A stretch of 64,000 nucleotides of DNA, from contig NZ_CP108383.1 of assembly GCF_035958815.1 (NCBI RefSeq), forward strand, positions 4,154,001-4,218,000, read 5' to 3'. Position 1 is the first letter of the stretch, and each line of letters begins with the position of its first letter. Shown piece after piece: positions 25,078-33,156 of this stretch. The stretch comes from Nocardia sp. NBC_01327. GTDB taxonomy: Bacteria > Actinomycetota > Actinomycetes > Mycobacteriales > Mycobacteriaceae. A program made the translations under genes and the position numbers. A model generated the notes under the pieces. It saw only the letters and a list, made by a program, of their open reading frames with translations, was not told the DNA's origin and did not search any database.

Positions 25078-26001
25078 ATGATCGAGGCCAAGCACCTCAC
25101 CAAGCACTACGGTGGCAAAACCGCCGTGAACGACCTCTCCTTCACCGTCCAGCCGGGCCGGGTCACCGGATTCCTCGGTCCGAACGGTGCGGGCAAGTCC
25201 ACCACCATGCGCCTGCTGCTCGGTCTCGATCGCCCCGACCACGGCGACGCCACCATCAACGGTCAGCACTATCGCGATATGCCGCAGCCGATGCGGGTGG
25301 TCGGCGCGCTGCTGGAAGCGCGTGCCGTGCACAGCGGCCGCAGCGCCTACGACCACCTGCTGTGCCTGGCTCAGGCGCAGGGCCTGCCCCGGCGCCGCGT
25401 CGACGAGGTCATCGAGCAGGTCGGCCTGACCGCGGTGGCCCGCAAGCGGGCGGGCGGCTTTTCCCTGGGCATGGGCCAGCGGCTCGGCATTGCCGTTGCG
25501 CTGCTGGGTGATCCGGCCCTGCTGATTCTGGACGAACCGCTCAACGGTCTCGATCCCGAGGGCATCGTTTGGATCCGGAATCTGATGAAGGCGCAAGCCG
25601 CGGCGGGCCGCACCGTGTTCGTCTCCAGTCATCTGATGAACGAAATGGCCGTCACCGCAGACCATCTCATTGTCATCGGCCGCGGCAAGCTGGTCGCGGA
25701 CTGCTCCACCGAGGAGTTCATCGAGCGCAGCACCGACCACAGCGTCCTGGTCAAGAGCCTCGATCAGGAGCGGCTCGCACAGCTGCTGCGCGCCGAGGGC
25801 GGCATGGTCACCGGCGGTGTCGAGGGTCTCGAGGTGACGGGACTGGAGGCTCCGCGCATTGCCGAACTCGCCGCCTCCGCCGGGCTGGTGCTGCACGAGC
25901 TCACCCGCCGGCGCGGCTCGCTGGAGGACGCGTTCATGGAGCTGACCCGCGAGAGCGTGGAGTACGACATCAAGATTCCGGCCGCTGGAGGAGTGAAATG
26001 A
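25078..26001 (+). CDS. ABC exporter ATP-binding protein
   Basis: 307 residues: Walker A GPNGAGKS, the signature region FSLGMGQRLGIA, Walker B LLILDEPLNGLDPEG and the switch His in FVSSHLMNE. The C-terminal part after residue 215 resembles the regulatory tail of bacitracin/daunorubicin-type exporters (DrrA/BcrA class). The stop overlaps the permease start by four bases. The cargo is unknown; drug or peptide export is the usual role. Confidence 0.93.
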   Translation: MIEAKHLTKHYGGKTAVNDLSFTVQPGRVTGFLGPNGAGKSTTMRLLLGLDRPDHGDATINGQHYRDMPQPMRVVGALLEARAVHSGRSAYDHLLCLAQAQGLPRRRVDEVIEQVGLTAVARKRAGGFSLGMGQRLGIAVALLGDPALLILDEPLNGLDPEGIVWIRNLMKAQAAAGRTVFVSSHLMNEMAVTADHLIVIGRGKLVADCSTEEFIERSTDHSVLVKSLDQERLAQLLRAEGGMVTGGVEGLEVTGLEAPRIAELAASAGLVLHELTRRRGSLEDAFMELTRESVEYDIKIPAAGGVK

Positions 26002-26819
26002 CCACCGACACCGCATTTTTCATCGATACCCGGGAACCGGGTTTCGGGCAGCTGATGCTGTCGGAGTGGACCAAGATCCGCTCGGTCCGCTCTACGATCT
26101 GGTCACTGATCCTGCTGGTTGTCCTCGGTGTGGCGAGCACCGCGCTGTTCATCGGAATGGGCGTCGCCCAGTGGGACGGCGCAGATGCCTCCCAGCAGGC
26201 CGCCATGCGCCTCGATCCGACCGGAACCATCCTCGGCAGCGGAATCCTGCTCAGCCAGTTGACCGTCTGCGTGCTCGGCGTCATGGTCATCTCCTCCGAG
26301 TACTCCACCGGCATGATCCGCGCCAGTCTGCTCGCCGTGCCCAAGCGAGTACCGATGCTGGCGGCCAAGGGCGCGGTCTTCGGGCTGCTGACCCTGGTGA
26401 TGGGCGAACTGGTCTCGTTCCTGTCCTTCCTGATCGGCGCCCCGATCATGAACAGCAAGGTCCCGGTCTCCCTCGGTGACCCCGGAGTCCTGCGCGCCGT
26501 CATCGGCTGCGGCCTCTACCTGGCCATGCTCAGCCTCTTCTCCCTCGCCGTCGGCGCCATCATCCGCCACACCGCAGCCGGTATCACCGGCGTCATCGCC
26601 TTCGTCCTGGTCATCGCGCCGATAGCCAAAATGCTCCCCGGCACCCTCGGCAAACACATCCACGCCTACCTCCCCTCCGAAGCCGGCCACCTCCTTGCCC
26701 AGCAACACCCCGCCGCCGGCGACCTCCTCGGCCCCTGGCAGGGCTTCGCCGTCCTAACCCTCTGGACCGCAGCCCTTCTGGTCATCGCAGCCGTGCGCCT
26801 ACAGCGCCAGGACGCCTGA
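25998..26819 (+). CDS. ABC exporter permease (ABC-2 type)
   Basis: 273 residues from the ATG at 25998, which overlaps the ATPase stop (ATGA). The cytoplasmic N-terminus carries LMLSEWTKIRSVRSTIWSLI, the standard entry block of ABC-2 permeases, followed by six helices. Together with the ATPase it forms a complete half-size exporter in the membrane. A 20-bp stem terminator lies 33 bp after the stop. Confidence 0.92.
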   Translation: MTTDTAFFIDTREPGFGQLMLSEWTKIRSVRSTIWSLILLVVLGVASTALFIGMGVAQWDGADASQQAAMRLDPTGTILGSGILLSQLTVCVLGVMVISSEYSTGMIRASLLAVPKRVPMLAAKGAVFGLLTLVMGELVSFLSFLIGAPIMNSKVPVSLGDPGVLRAVIGCGLYLAMLSLFSLAVGAIIRHTAAGITGVIAFVLVIAPIAKMLPGTLGKHIHAYLPSEAGHLLAQQHPAAGDLLGPWQGFAVLTLWTAALLVIAAVRLQRQDA

Positions 26820-26851
26820 CCCACCGCAGTTGCCGGGCAATTCGAGCAACT

Positions 26852-26901
26852 ATCGAGCGGGGAGTGCTTCAGCGAATTCGTTGAAGCACTCCCCGCTCGA
26901 T
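26852..26901. terminator. Bidirectional terminator hairpin
   Basis: A perfect 20-bp stem (26852-26871 with 26882-26901, loop of ten) lies between the convergent permease and hydrolase genes. The stem is rich in G and C with A/T at the outer ends. It probably serves both transcripts. Confidence 0.85.
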
Positions 26902-26910
26902 TCCGTTGTC

Positions 26911-27858
26911 CTACCCCGCCTCTTGACCCGACCCCGCCGGAGCGGCAGCTAGGTGCTCGGCAAAGAAGCCCGCCAGCTTGGTGACGGCGGCCGGAACGTA
27001 TTCGTCCCGGTCGTAGAGGTCGATATGAGTCGCGCCCTCGATCCAGAACAGTTCCTTGGGTTCGCGGGCCTGCTCGATCGCCTGCCGGCTGAAGTAGGTG
27101 GTGTCCGCTTCGGTGCCGGCGATCATCAGCAGCGGTCGCGGCGAGATCAGGTGGATGAGGTCGTAGGAGGAGTACTGGGCGATCTGGTCCACACTGCGCG
27201 ATACCCACCAGTTGGGTGAATTCGGGTGTTGCGCACGAGGTGTGCGGTAGTAGTCGCGGCCCTCGGCATAGAGGGTGGGCCAGCCCCGTGCGTCCTCTTC
27301 GGTCTCCGGAACCACGCGTTGCCGCCGAGGTTCCTTGCCCTGCGCCTCTTCATTGCGCGCGGCCCCGGCCTCATCGAGCATGCCGCGCACTATGTCTTCG
27401 CTCTGTCCGCCGCCGAGCCCCTCGCGGAAGAGAGCGCCGATATCGGCCGCGCTGACGGTCGCGACGGCCTTGATCCGGTGCTCGGTCTGCGCGGCGAAGG
27501 GAACATAACCGCCGGATGCGCAGATTCCCAGCGCACCGATCCGTTCCGGATCGACCTGCGGCAGGGTCGCCAGGTAGGTGACGGCGCTCCTGATGTCTTC
27601 GGCGCGGGCGAACGGATTCTCCAGGAATCGCGGTTCGCCCTCGCTCTCGCCCTGGTACGACGCATCGAAGGCGAGGGTGACAAAACCGGCGCGGGCGAGT
27701 CTTTCGGCATAGAGTCCCGCGGTTTGCTCCTTTACTCCGCCGAAGGGGTGCGAGACCACGATCGCGGGGCGTCGCTGTCCGTCGGTGTAATCAGCCGGGG
27801 TGTAAAGGTTTCCGGCGAGTGTCAGCCCACTGCTGGGGAATTTCACATCGGTCCGCAC
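26911..27858 (-). CDS. Alpha/beta hydrolase, dienelactone-hydrolase-like
   Basis: 315 residues from a GTG at 27858, seven bases after AGGAG. The nucleophile elbow is GICASGGY, the acid is in MIAGTEAD and the His in EGATHIDLYDRDEYV. The fold entry AIVVSHPFGGVKEQ is typical. The gene is divergent from the MmyB-type regulator at 28025; such regulator/hydrolase pairs are common in actinomycetes and the regulator probably represses it. A truncated copy of the same type of C-terminus is found at 50914-51188. Confidence 0.9.
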   Translation of the reverse strand: MRTDVKFPSSGLTLAGNLYTPADYTDGQRRPAIVVSHPFGGVKEQTAGLYAERLARAGFVTLAFDASYQGESEGEPRFLENPFARAEDIRSAVTYLATLPQVDPERIGALGICASGGYVPFAAQTEHRIKAVATVSAADIGALFREGLGGGQSEDIVRGMLDEAGAARNEEAQGKEPRRQRVVPETEEDARGWPTLYAEGRDYYRTPRAQHPNSPNWWVSRSVDQIAQYSSYDLIHLISPRPLLMIAGTEADTTYFSRQAIEQAREPKELFWIEGATHIDLYDRDEYVPAAVTKLAGFFAEHLAAAPAGSGQEAG

Positions 27859-27950
27859 GTTTCGTCTCCTCAACGTTGTCGCTGCGATGCCGTCCTCGGC
27901 ATGCTGTAGTCAGCCTCGCTCGCCGCGAATACCTCGACCAGCGTGAAATC

Positions 27951-27998
27951 GTTCCCGGGCACCTGCGTTCCTGGGACAAAACCTGCCATCCCTGGAAC
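27951..27998. promoter_or_regulatory. Repeated half-sites between hydrolase and MmyB gene
   Basis: GTTCCCGGG (27951), GTTCCTGGG (27967) and the inverted CCCTGGAAC (27990-27998) lie in the divergent gap, the last just before the regulator start. The outer two of the tight set form a 9-bp inverted repeat with one mismatch. They are likely operator half-sites of the MmyB-type regulator. Confidence 0.5.
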
Positions 27999-28024
27999 AG
28001 CGGGGGGAGTGCACAATCAAGACC

Positions 28025-28936
28025 ATGGGCAGCGGCGCGGAACGGCACAACGAGCTGGGGGAGTTCCTGCGCACCCGGCGTGCCCAGATCACGCCGGACC
28101 AGGTCGGACTGCCTGCGGTGGGCCAGCCGCGCCGCGTTGCGGGCCTGCGCCGGGAGGAGGTCGCACAGCTGGCCGCGATCAGCGCCGACTACTACACCCG
28201 GCTCGAGCAGGGGCGTCTCACGAGTGCTTCGGAGTCGGCGCTGACCGCTATCGCTCGCGCACTGCGTCTGGATGCCGACGACGAGATCTATCTGCGGCAG
28301 CTGGCCCGCAAATCGAAGGTTCGCCGAGGTCCCGCCGTCCAGCGCGCCCGGCCTGCGACCGAGTTGCTGCTGAACAATCTGATCGACACCCCCGCCATTG
28401 TCCTGGGCAGGCATATGGACATCCTGGCGTGGAATCGGCTGGCCGCCGCACTGTTCACCGATTTCGCCGAAATCCCGGTCGAGCAGCGCAATTTCGTGCG
28501 GATGGCATTCCTGGACCCTGCGGTTCGCGGCCGCTATGTGGCCTGGGAGGCCACCGCCCGCATCTGCGTGGAGTACCTCCGGATGGATGCGGTGGAGTTC
28601 CCGGACGACCCCAGGCTGATGGCGCTGGTGGGTGAGCTGTCCGTCCGTGACGCCGACTTCCGGGACTGGTGGGCGGCCCGGCATGTGGCCAGGAAAACCT
28701 TCGGCGCCAAGACCTTTCACCATCCTGCCGCCGGTGAGCTCACCTTGGATTGGCAAATGCTGGCGTGCCTCGACGATCCGCACCAGACGATTCTGGTGAT
28801 GACGGCGGTGCCGGGGACCCCGTCGCACCAAGCATTGCGTTTCCTCGCCTCCTGGGCCGATCCTGCAGATGGGCCGCCGGCATCCGAGAGCATCACTGCC
28901 ACACCACGCGATCCTGATTACAGTGATCGTTCATGA
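28025..28936 (+). CDS. XRE regulator with MmyB-like ligand domain
   Basis: 303 residues. The N-terminal XRE helix-turn-helix reads LRREEVAQLAAISADYYTRLEQGR; the C-terminal domain is MmyB-like (ILAWNRLAAALF near the start, then HHPAAGELTLDWQML and VPGTPSHQALRFLASW). Members often bind a fatty acid and control a divergent reductase or hydrolase. Here the divergent gene is the hydrolase at 26911-27858, and the gene downstream (an SDR) overlaps by four bases, so the same transcript carries enzymes. Confidence 0.9.
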   Translation: MGSGAERHNELGEFLRTRRAQITPDQVGLPAVGQPRRVAGLRREEVAQLAAISADYYTRLEQGRLTSASESALTAIARALRLDADDEIYLRQLARKSKVRRGPAVQRARPATELLLNNLIDTPAIVLGRHMDILAWNRLAAALFTDFAEIPVEQRNFVRMAFLDPAVRGRYVAWEATARICVEYLRMDAVEFPDDPRLMALVGELSVRDADFRDWWAARHVARKTFGAKTFHHPAAGELTLDWQMLACLDDPHQTILVMTAVPGTPSHQALRFLASWADPADGPPASESITATPRDPDYSDRS

Positions 28937-29589
28937 CGCGAACCGTTTTGGTCATCGGTGGTACCGGCCGCATCGGCGGGATTCTCGTCGCCAGGTGTGC
29001 CGCCCGCGGTGACAACGTCAGGATCATGAGTCGGCGCCCGGGGCCGGAGCAGCAGGATGCGCGATTCTTCGTGGGGAGCATTACCGATCGCGACGTAGTG
29101 GAACAGGCGATGCGGGAGGTGGATGCGGTGGTGATCACGGTGGAACCTCCGCGCGACGCCGAAGGTGTTGAGGCCGTTCTGCATCGAGGGGTCCGCTCGG
29201 TCGCGGAAGTCGCGGCATCGAGTCAGGCGGCGGTGGTGCTGGTGAGCCAGATCTACATCACCCGGCCGCACGCCATGCCCGGATTCGAGGAGATCGTCGC
29301 TGCCCGCGCCCGGGGCGAGCAAGCCCTGCGCGCCAGTGGCGCGCAGTACAGCATTGTGCGACCCAGCTGGCTCACCGACGAACCCGGCGGCCGGGCCGGA
29401 CTGCTGCTCGACCAGGGCGACACCGGCGAGGGCAGCGTCACGCGCGAGGATATCGCCGGAATCTGCCTGCAGGCGCTGGTGCATCCGCAGGCCCGCGGCA
29501 AGACCTTCGAGGTCTACAACACCGACGGCCCACCCGATATCGACTGGGCCAAGCAGTTCGACGCGCTCGACCTCGATCCACAGGCATGA
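28933..29589 (+). CDS. NAD(P)H-binding NmrA-like protein
   Basis: 218 residues with a Rossmann start (VLVIGGTGRIGG) and no catalytic YxxxK, the pattern of atypical SDR/NmrA-like proteins, which sense or bind NADPH. It overlaps the regulator gene before and the hydrolase gene after (four bases each), so the three are one operon. Function is unknown; redox sensing or a reductase role are both possible. Confidence 0.85.
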   Translation: MTRTVLVIGGTGRIGGILVARCAARGDNVRIMSRRPGPEQQDARFFVGSITDRDVVEQAMREVDAVVITVEPPRDAEGVEAVLHRGVRSVAEVAASSQAAVVLVSQIYITRPHAMPGFEEIVAARARGEQALRASGAQYSIVRPSWLTDEPGGRAGLLLDQGDTGEGSVTREDIAGICLQALVHPQARGKTFEVYNTDGPPDIDWAKQFDALDLDPQA

Positions 29590-30488
29590 CGGAGAGCGCG
29601 GCGTCGCTGCCACCGGATGTCCGGTCGTGGCGCGAGAGTGGGCGCTGGATGCAGTGTGCAGCCGGTCGGGTGTTCGTACGGTCGGGTCAAGGTTCCGGGC
29701 CGACTGTGCTGCTGCTGCATGGATATCCCTCGAGTTCCTACGATTTCCGGCGCGTTGTCGATCAGCTCGGGGGCCGGGCGTGGGTGGCGCTGGACTTTCT
29801 GGGCTTCGGGTTCTCGGATAAGCCGCGTCCGCATCGGTACAGCCTGTTCGAGCAGGCCGATATCGTCGAGGAGGTCGTCGCCGGGAGTATTGCCGGGCCG
29901 GTTGTGGTGCTGGCGCACGATATGGGGACCTCGGTCGCCACCGAGCTGCTCGCGCGGGATATCGAAGGCGCACTGTCGTTTTCGATGGAGCGCGTGGTGC
30001 TGGGCAATGGCAGTGTGATTCTGGAGAAGGCATCATTGCGGCCGATTCAGAAGATTCTGCGTGGTCGGCTCGGTCCGGTGGCGGCGCGGCTGGCCAATCG
30101 GGTGCTGTTCACTCGTGAGTTCGCGCAACTGTTCTCCGCGCGGCATCCGCTGTCGAAGGACGAGGCTGCCGCGCAATGGGCGCTGCTGTCCAATGAACGT
30201 GGCCACCGGATCACGGATCTGCTCACCGCCTACCTGGATGAGCGGGTGGTCCATGCCGCCCGCTGGCACGGCGCTGTCCGCGACTGGGGCAAACCTCTCG
30301 GATTTCTCTGGGCCACAGGTGATCCGGTCGCCACGACAGCCGTTCTCGACGGACTGCGCGCTTTGCGGCCCGCCGCGGCTGTTGTCGAGCTACCCGGCCT
30401 GGGCCACTATCCGCAGATCGAGGATCCCGGTGCGTACGCTGCCGGTGCCCGGCGGCTGCTGGGTATCGAGGACGGTCCCGGTACGTAG
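29586..30488 (+). CDS. Alpha/beta hydrolase, haloalkane-dehalogenase-like
   Basis: 300 residues. The fold entry is VLLLHGYPSSSYDF. The nucleophile elbow reads AHDMGTS, with Asp at the nucleophile position as in haloalkane dehalogenases and epoxide hydrolases, and the His is in GLGHYPQIEDP. Hydrolysis of an epoxide, halide or ester substrate is possible; the exact reaction is open. Third gene of the operon headed by the MmyB-type regulator. Confidence 0.88.
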   Translation: MTESAASLPPDVRSWRESGRWMQCAAGRVFVRSGQGSGPTVLLLHGYPSSSYDFRRVVDQLGGRAWVALDFLGFGFSDKPRPHRYSLFEQADIVEEVVAGSIAGPVVVLAHDMGTSVATELLARDIEGALSFSMERVVLGNGSVILEKASLRPIQKILRGRLGPVAARLANRVLFTREFAQLFSARHPLSKDEAAAQWALLSNERGHRITDLLTAYLDERVVHAARWHGAVRDWGKPLGFLWATGDPVATTAVLDGLRALRPAAAVVELPGLGHYPQIEDPGAYAAGARRLLGIEDGPGT

Positions 30489-30528
30489 TATGGTGTGCGG
30501 GAACAACTGAACAGGATGCACGAAAAAA

Positions 30529-30553
30529 TGTCCCAGAATGGTGTTTCGGGACA
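30529..30553. promoter_or_regulatory. Inverted repeat before flavin monooxygenase gene
   Basis: TGTCCC-N13-GGGACA with additional partial pairing inside the spacer (AGAA against TTTC). It lies 90 bp before the GTG start at 30643, in a 154-bp gap with less GC than its surroundings. A repressor site is plausible. Confidence 0.4.
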
Positions 30554-30642
30554 GCACGATTCGCAGGTTATCGCGACCTCCGTAGTGTGAAATCCCTTGG
30601 GGATCCGGTGCTTTCTTCGTATGTATTAGAAGGAAGTGGACT

Positions 30643-31776
30643 GTGAATTTTCGTGTGAATATTGTCGGGGCAGGTATGAGCGGGCTGGCGCTTGCGCACG
30701 GTCTCCATCGTCTGGGCATCGAGGTAGCTGTTTTCGAGCGGGATCCTTTTCCCGGTGCTCGGGCGCAGGGGTACCGCATTCAGCTCGACGCACCGGGGCT
30801 CGACGGCTTGCGGCGTTGTCTGCCGCCGGAACTGTATGAATCGTGTCTGGCCACAGCCGCATCGCCGCCACCTCGGGTGACAGTGCTGGATCAGCACCTG
30901 AAGGTCCTTGCCGATCGGGCGGTGAGCGAACGTGCGAGGTCGGGGATGATCACCTCGCTCGCTTTCGACCGCGCGACGCTGCGGCAGCTCCTGCTGGCCG
31001 GTCTGCCCGCCGACGTGCACTATGGCGCACAGTTCGCCACCTACGACCAGCTGCCCGACGGCCGCATCGCCGCCCACTTCGCGGACGGTCGCATCGTGGC
31101 CGGGGATCTGCTGGTCGGTGCGGACGGCGTCAACTCGGCTGTGCGCCGAAAACTGTTGCCAGAGGCCGAGATCGAGGACGCCGGGCTGCGGCTCATCTAC
31201 GGGAAGATCCCGCTGCCGGATCCGGCCGCGCACGCAGTGCCGGACTGGGTGTTCGAGAGCATCTTCACCGTGGTGAAGGGAGCGGGCGGCACGCATATGG
31301 GCGTGGGTCCGGTCCGGAACTACGTCGCCTGTCTGGTCGGCGCGACCACCGATCATCCGTGCATGCCGTCGTTCGCCGAAATGCGTCGGCTCGACGGACC
31401 GAATCTTCGCGACCTCGCACACCGCATTATCGGAACCGGCCACCATCCCGATATCGACCGCATTCTCGGCAGTTGGGACACCGCCACCCTGATCCCCCTG
31501 CGCATCTCCACCTCCGGTGCCGTGCGGCAATGGGATTGCCACGGCGTCACACTGGTCGGTGATGCCGTCCATGCCATGAGCCCGGTACTGGCCATGGGCG
31601 CGAACACCGCGCTGCGGGATGCAGGGGAGCTGACCCTCGCGATATCGGCGGCACTCGAATCCGGAACATCCCCGCACGATGCGGTCCGCCGCTACGAAAC
31701 CGGCATGCTCGAGTACTCCTCGGCATTGGTCGCCGCTTCCCGGCGCACGGGTCAGGAGCGCGTCGGGCAGCGATGA
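30643..31776 (+). CDS. FAD-dependent monooxygenase
   Basis: 377 residues from a GTG behind AGAAGGAAG. The FAD-binding GAGMSGLALAHGL and the acidic end of strand two (VAVFERD) are followed by the DG motif LLVGADGVNSAVRR and the GD motif LVGDAVHAMSP, as in p-hydroxybenzoate hydroxylase-type enzymes. Aromatic or polyketide hydroxylation, dependent on NADPH, is the usual activity. It is close before the hydrogenase genes but probably not part of that system. Confidence 0.9.
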   Translation: MNFRVNIVGAGMSGLALAHGLHRLGIEVAVFERDPFPGARAQGYRIQLDAPGLDGLRRCLPPELYESCLATAASPPPRVTVLDQHLKVLADRAVSERARSGMITSLAFDRATLRQLLLAGLPADVHYGAQFATYDQLPDGRIAAHFADGRIVAGDLLVGADGVNSAVRRKLLPEAEIEDAGLRLIYGKIPLPDPAAHAVPDWVFESIFTVVKGAGGTHMGVGPVRNYVACLVGATTDHPCMPSFAEMRRLDGPNLRDLAHRIIGTGHHPDIDRILGSWDTATLIPLRISTSGAVRQWDCHGVTLVGDAVHAMSPVLAMGANTALRDAGELTLAISAALESGTSPHDAVRRYETGMLEYSSALVAASRRTGQERVGQR

Positions 31777-31887
31777 ACCTGGTCAGTGGTCCACACGGCG
31801 GAACCGGTATCGGTCACCGGAACCGCTATATCTGCGGGACTCACAGCGGTAGCCTCGAAGTGGTCCTTCGATAAAACGAGGCCTGTG

Positions 31888-32262
31888 ATGCACGAAATGG
31901 CTATCACCCAGAGCGTGGTCGAAGCCGTGTGTGAGCACGCGGCCGGCCGGACGGTGTACAGCGTCACCATTGCGGTCGGCGCGCTGTGCGCGGTGGTTCC
32001 CGATGCGATGCGGTTCTGTTTCGAGCTCGCCACCGAGGACACTGTCGCCGCCGGGGCCCAGCTCGACATCGAGCTGGTCCCCGGTCAGGCGAACTGCCGA
32101 TCCTGCGGCGCGGAATTCACACTGGCCGACCTGATTCTGTTGTGCCCCTGTGGAAGTGCCGATCTCGATGTGACCTCCGGGCGGGAACTGAAGATCCGGT
32201 CGATGGAAGTGAGCGAAGAATGTGCGCAACCTGCGGATGCGGCAACGATGCGGCGGCCGTAA
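31888..32262 (+). CDS. hypA: Hydrogenase nickel-insertion protein HypA
   Basis: 124 residues from the ATG at 31888. The N-terminal Met-His-Glu (MHEMAITQSV) is the nickel site. The zinc domain has CRSC and, unusually close together, CPC in LLCPCGS (the family norm is CPxC). HypA delivers Ni to the hydrogenase large subunit together with HypB. It heads the 15.4-kb hydrogenase gene set and overlaps hypB by 43 bases. A DNA stretch of 111 bases before it contains the repeated CGGAACCG, possibly promoter-related. Confidence 0.93.
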   Translation: MHEMAITQSVVEAVCEHAAGRTVYSVTIAVGALCAVVPDAMRFCFELATEDTVAAGAQLDIELVPGQANCRSCGAEFTLADLILLCPCGSADLDVTSGRELKIRSMEVSEECAQPADAATMRRP

Positions 32263-33044
32263 TCACCATCCCGCATGAACACGGGCATGAGCACGCCGCC
32301 GGGCACAGCCATGAGCACGATCAGCACAGCCACGATCATGACCATGCGCACGGGGCGGATCATGTCCACCTGCCGGTGACCGAGACGATCACCCTGGAAC
32401 AGAAGATCCTGGCGAAGAACGACATCCTCGCCGGTCACAATCGCACCTGGCTGGAACAGCGAAAGATTGTGGCGTTCAATATGACCAGCTCACCGGGTGC
32501 GGGCAAGACCACCCTGCTCGAGCGCACCATCCGTGAGCTCGGCGAGCTGCCGATCGCGGTGATCGAGGGCGATCAGGAGACCCTGCTCGACGCCGAGCGA
32601 ATCCGGGCCACCGGTTGTCCCGTCGTGCAGATCAATACCGGCGCGGGCTGCCACCTCGACGCCGACATGATGCGCCGGGCGCTCGACACCCTGGCGCCGG
32701 CGGCCGGCACGCTGCTGTTCATCGAGAATGTCGGAAACCTGGTGTGCCCCGCGCTGTTCGATCTGGGCGAGCGGAGCAAGGTCGTAGTGATCTCGGTGAC
32801 CGAGGGCACCGACAAACCACTCAAATATCCACACATGTTCGCAGCCGCCGGGCTCGTCATCGTAAACAAGATTGATTTACTTCCGTATGTCGACTTCGAC
32901 CTGGAGAAATGCCGAGAATATGCGCGCTCGGTGAACCCGGGCGTAGAAATTCTGCCGATGTCGGTAACCACAGGAGAAGGCGTTCCGGCCTGGTATGCGT
33001 GGCTCGCGAAGGAGTGCGGGCTGGTTGCTTTCGACCGGCCTTGA
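32220..33044 (+). CDS. hypB: Hydrogenase nickel-incorporation GTPase HypB
   Basis: 274 residues from the ATG at 32220 within the end of hypA. The N-terminal CATCGCG motif is the high-affinity nickel site. It is followed by a His-rich stretch of about 14 His in residues 19-52, used for nickel storage. The SIMIBI GTPase domain begins with Walker A SSPGAGKTTL and includes the metal-site region CPVVQINTGAGCHLDADM. GTP hydrolysis drives nickel transfer with HypA to the large subunit. Confidence 0.95.
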   Translation: MCATCGCGNDAAAVITIPHEHGHEHAAGHSHEHDQHSHDHDHAHGADHVHLPVTETITLEQKILAKNDILAGHNRTWLEQRKIVAFNMTSSPGAGKTTLLERTIRELGELPIAVIEGDQETLLDAERIRATGCPVVQINTGAGCHLDADMMRRALDTLAPAAGTLLFIENVGNLVCPALFDLGERSKVVVISVTEGTDKPLKYPHMFAAAGLVIVNKIDLLPYVDFDLEKCREYARSVNPGVEILPMSVTTGEGVPAWYAWLAKECGLVAFDRP

Positions 33045-33071
33045 TCACGCTGGGGGCCGGGCCTAGACTCA

Positions 33072-33087
33072 TGTGATCGGGGTCACG
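33072..33087. promoter_or_regulatory. CRP/GlxR-like box before the hydrogenase structural genes
   Basis: TGTGA-TCGGGG-TCACG matches the CRP/GlxR pattern TGTGA-N6-TCACA with one end base changed. It lies 70 bp before the small-subunit start in the only sizeable gap (112 bp) of this part of the locus. Control by a cAMP-responsive CRP/GlxR-type regulator, known for mycobacterial hydrogenase genes under carbon limitation, is inferred. Confidence 0.6.
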
Positions 33088-33091
33088 TTCA

Positions 33092-33125
33092 GGTGATGAT
33101 CTCCATATTGGGAGAGACCATCACC
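33092..33125. promoter_or_regulatory. 12-bp dyad between CRP-like box and hydrogenase start
   Basis: GGTGATGATCTC (33092-33103) is the inverse of GAGACCATCACC (33114-33125) except for one pair. It sits 31 bp before the small-subunit start and may be a second regulator site or a transcript hairpin. Confidence 0.5.
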
Positions 33126-33156
33126 AGCGTGTCCGTGCTCCAGAAGGGTGGCTTCC

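Noticed and set aside
31790..31887. Repeated CGGAACCG words before hypA as an ECF sigma promoter
   Set aside because: No -10 element at a fitting distance; the words are too short in DNA of this composition.
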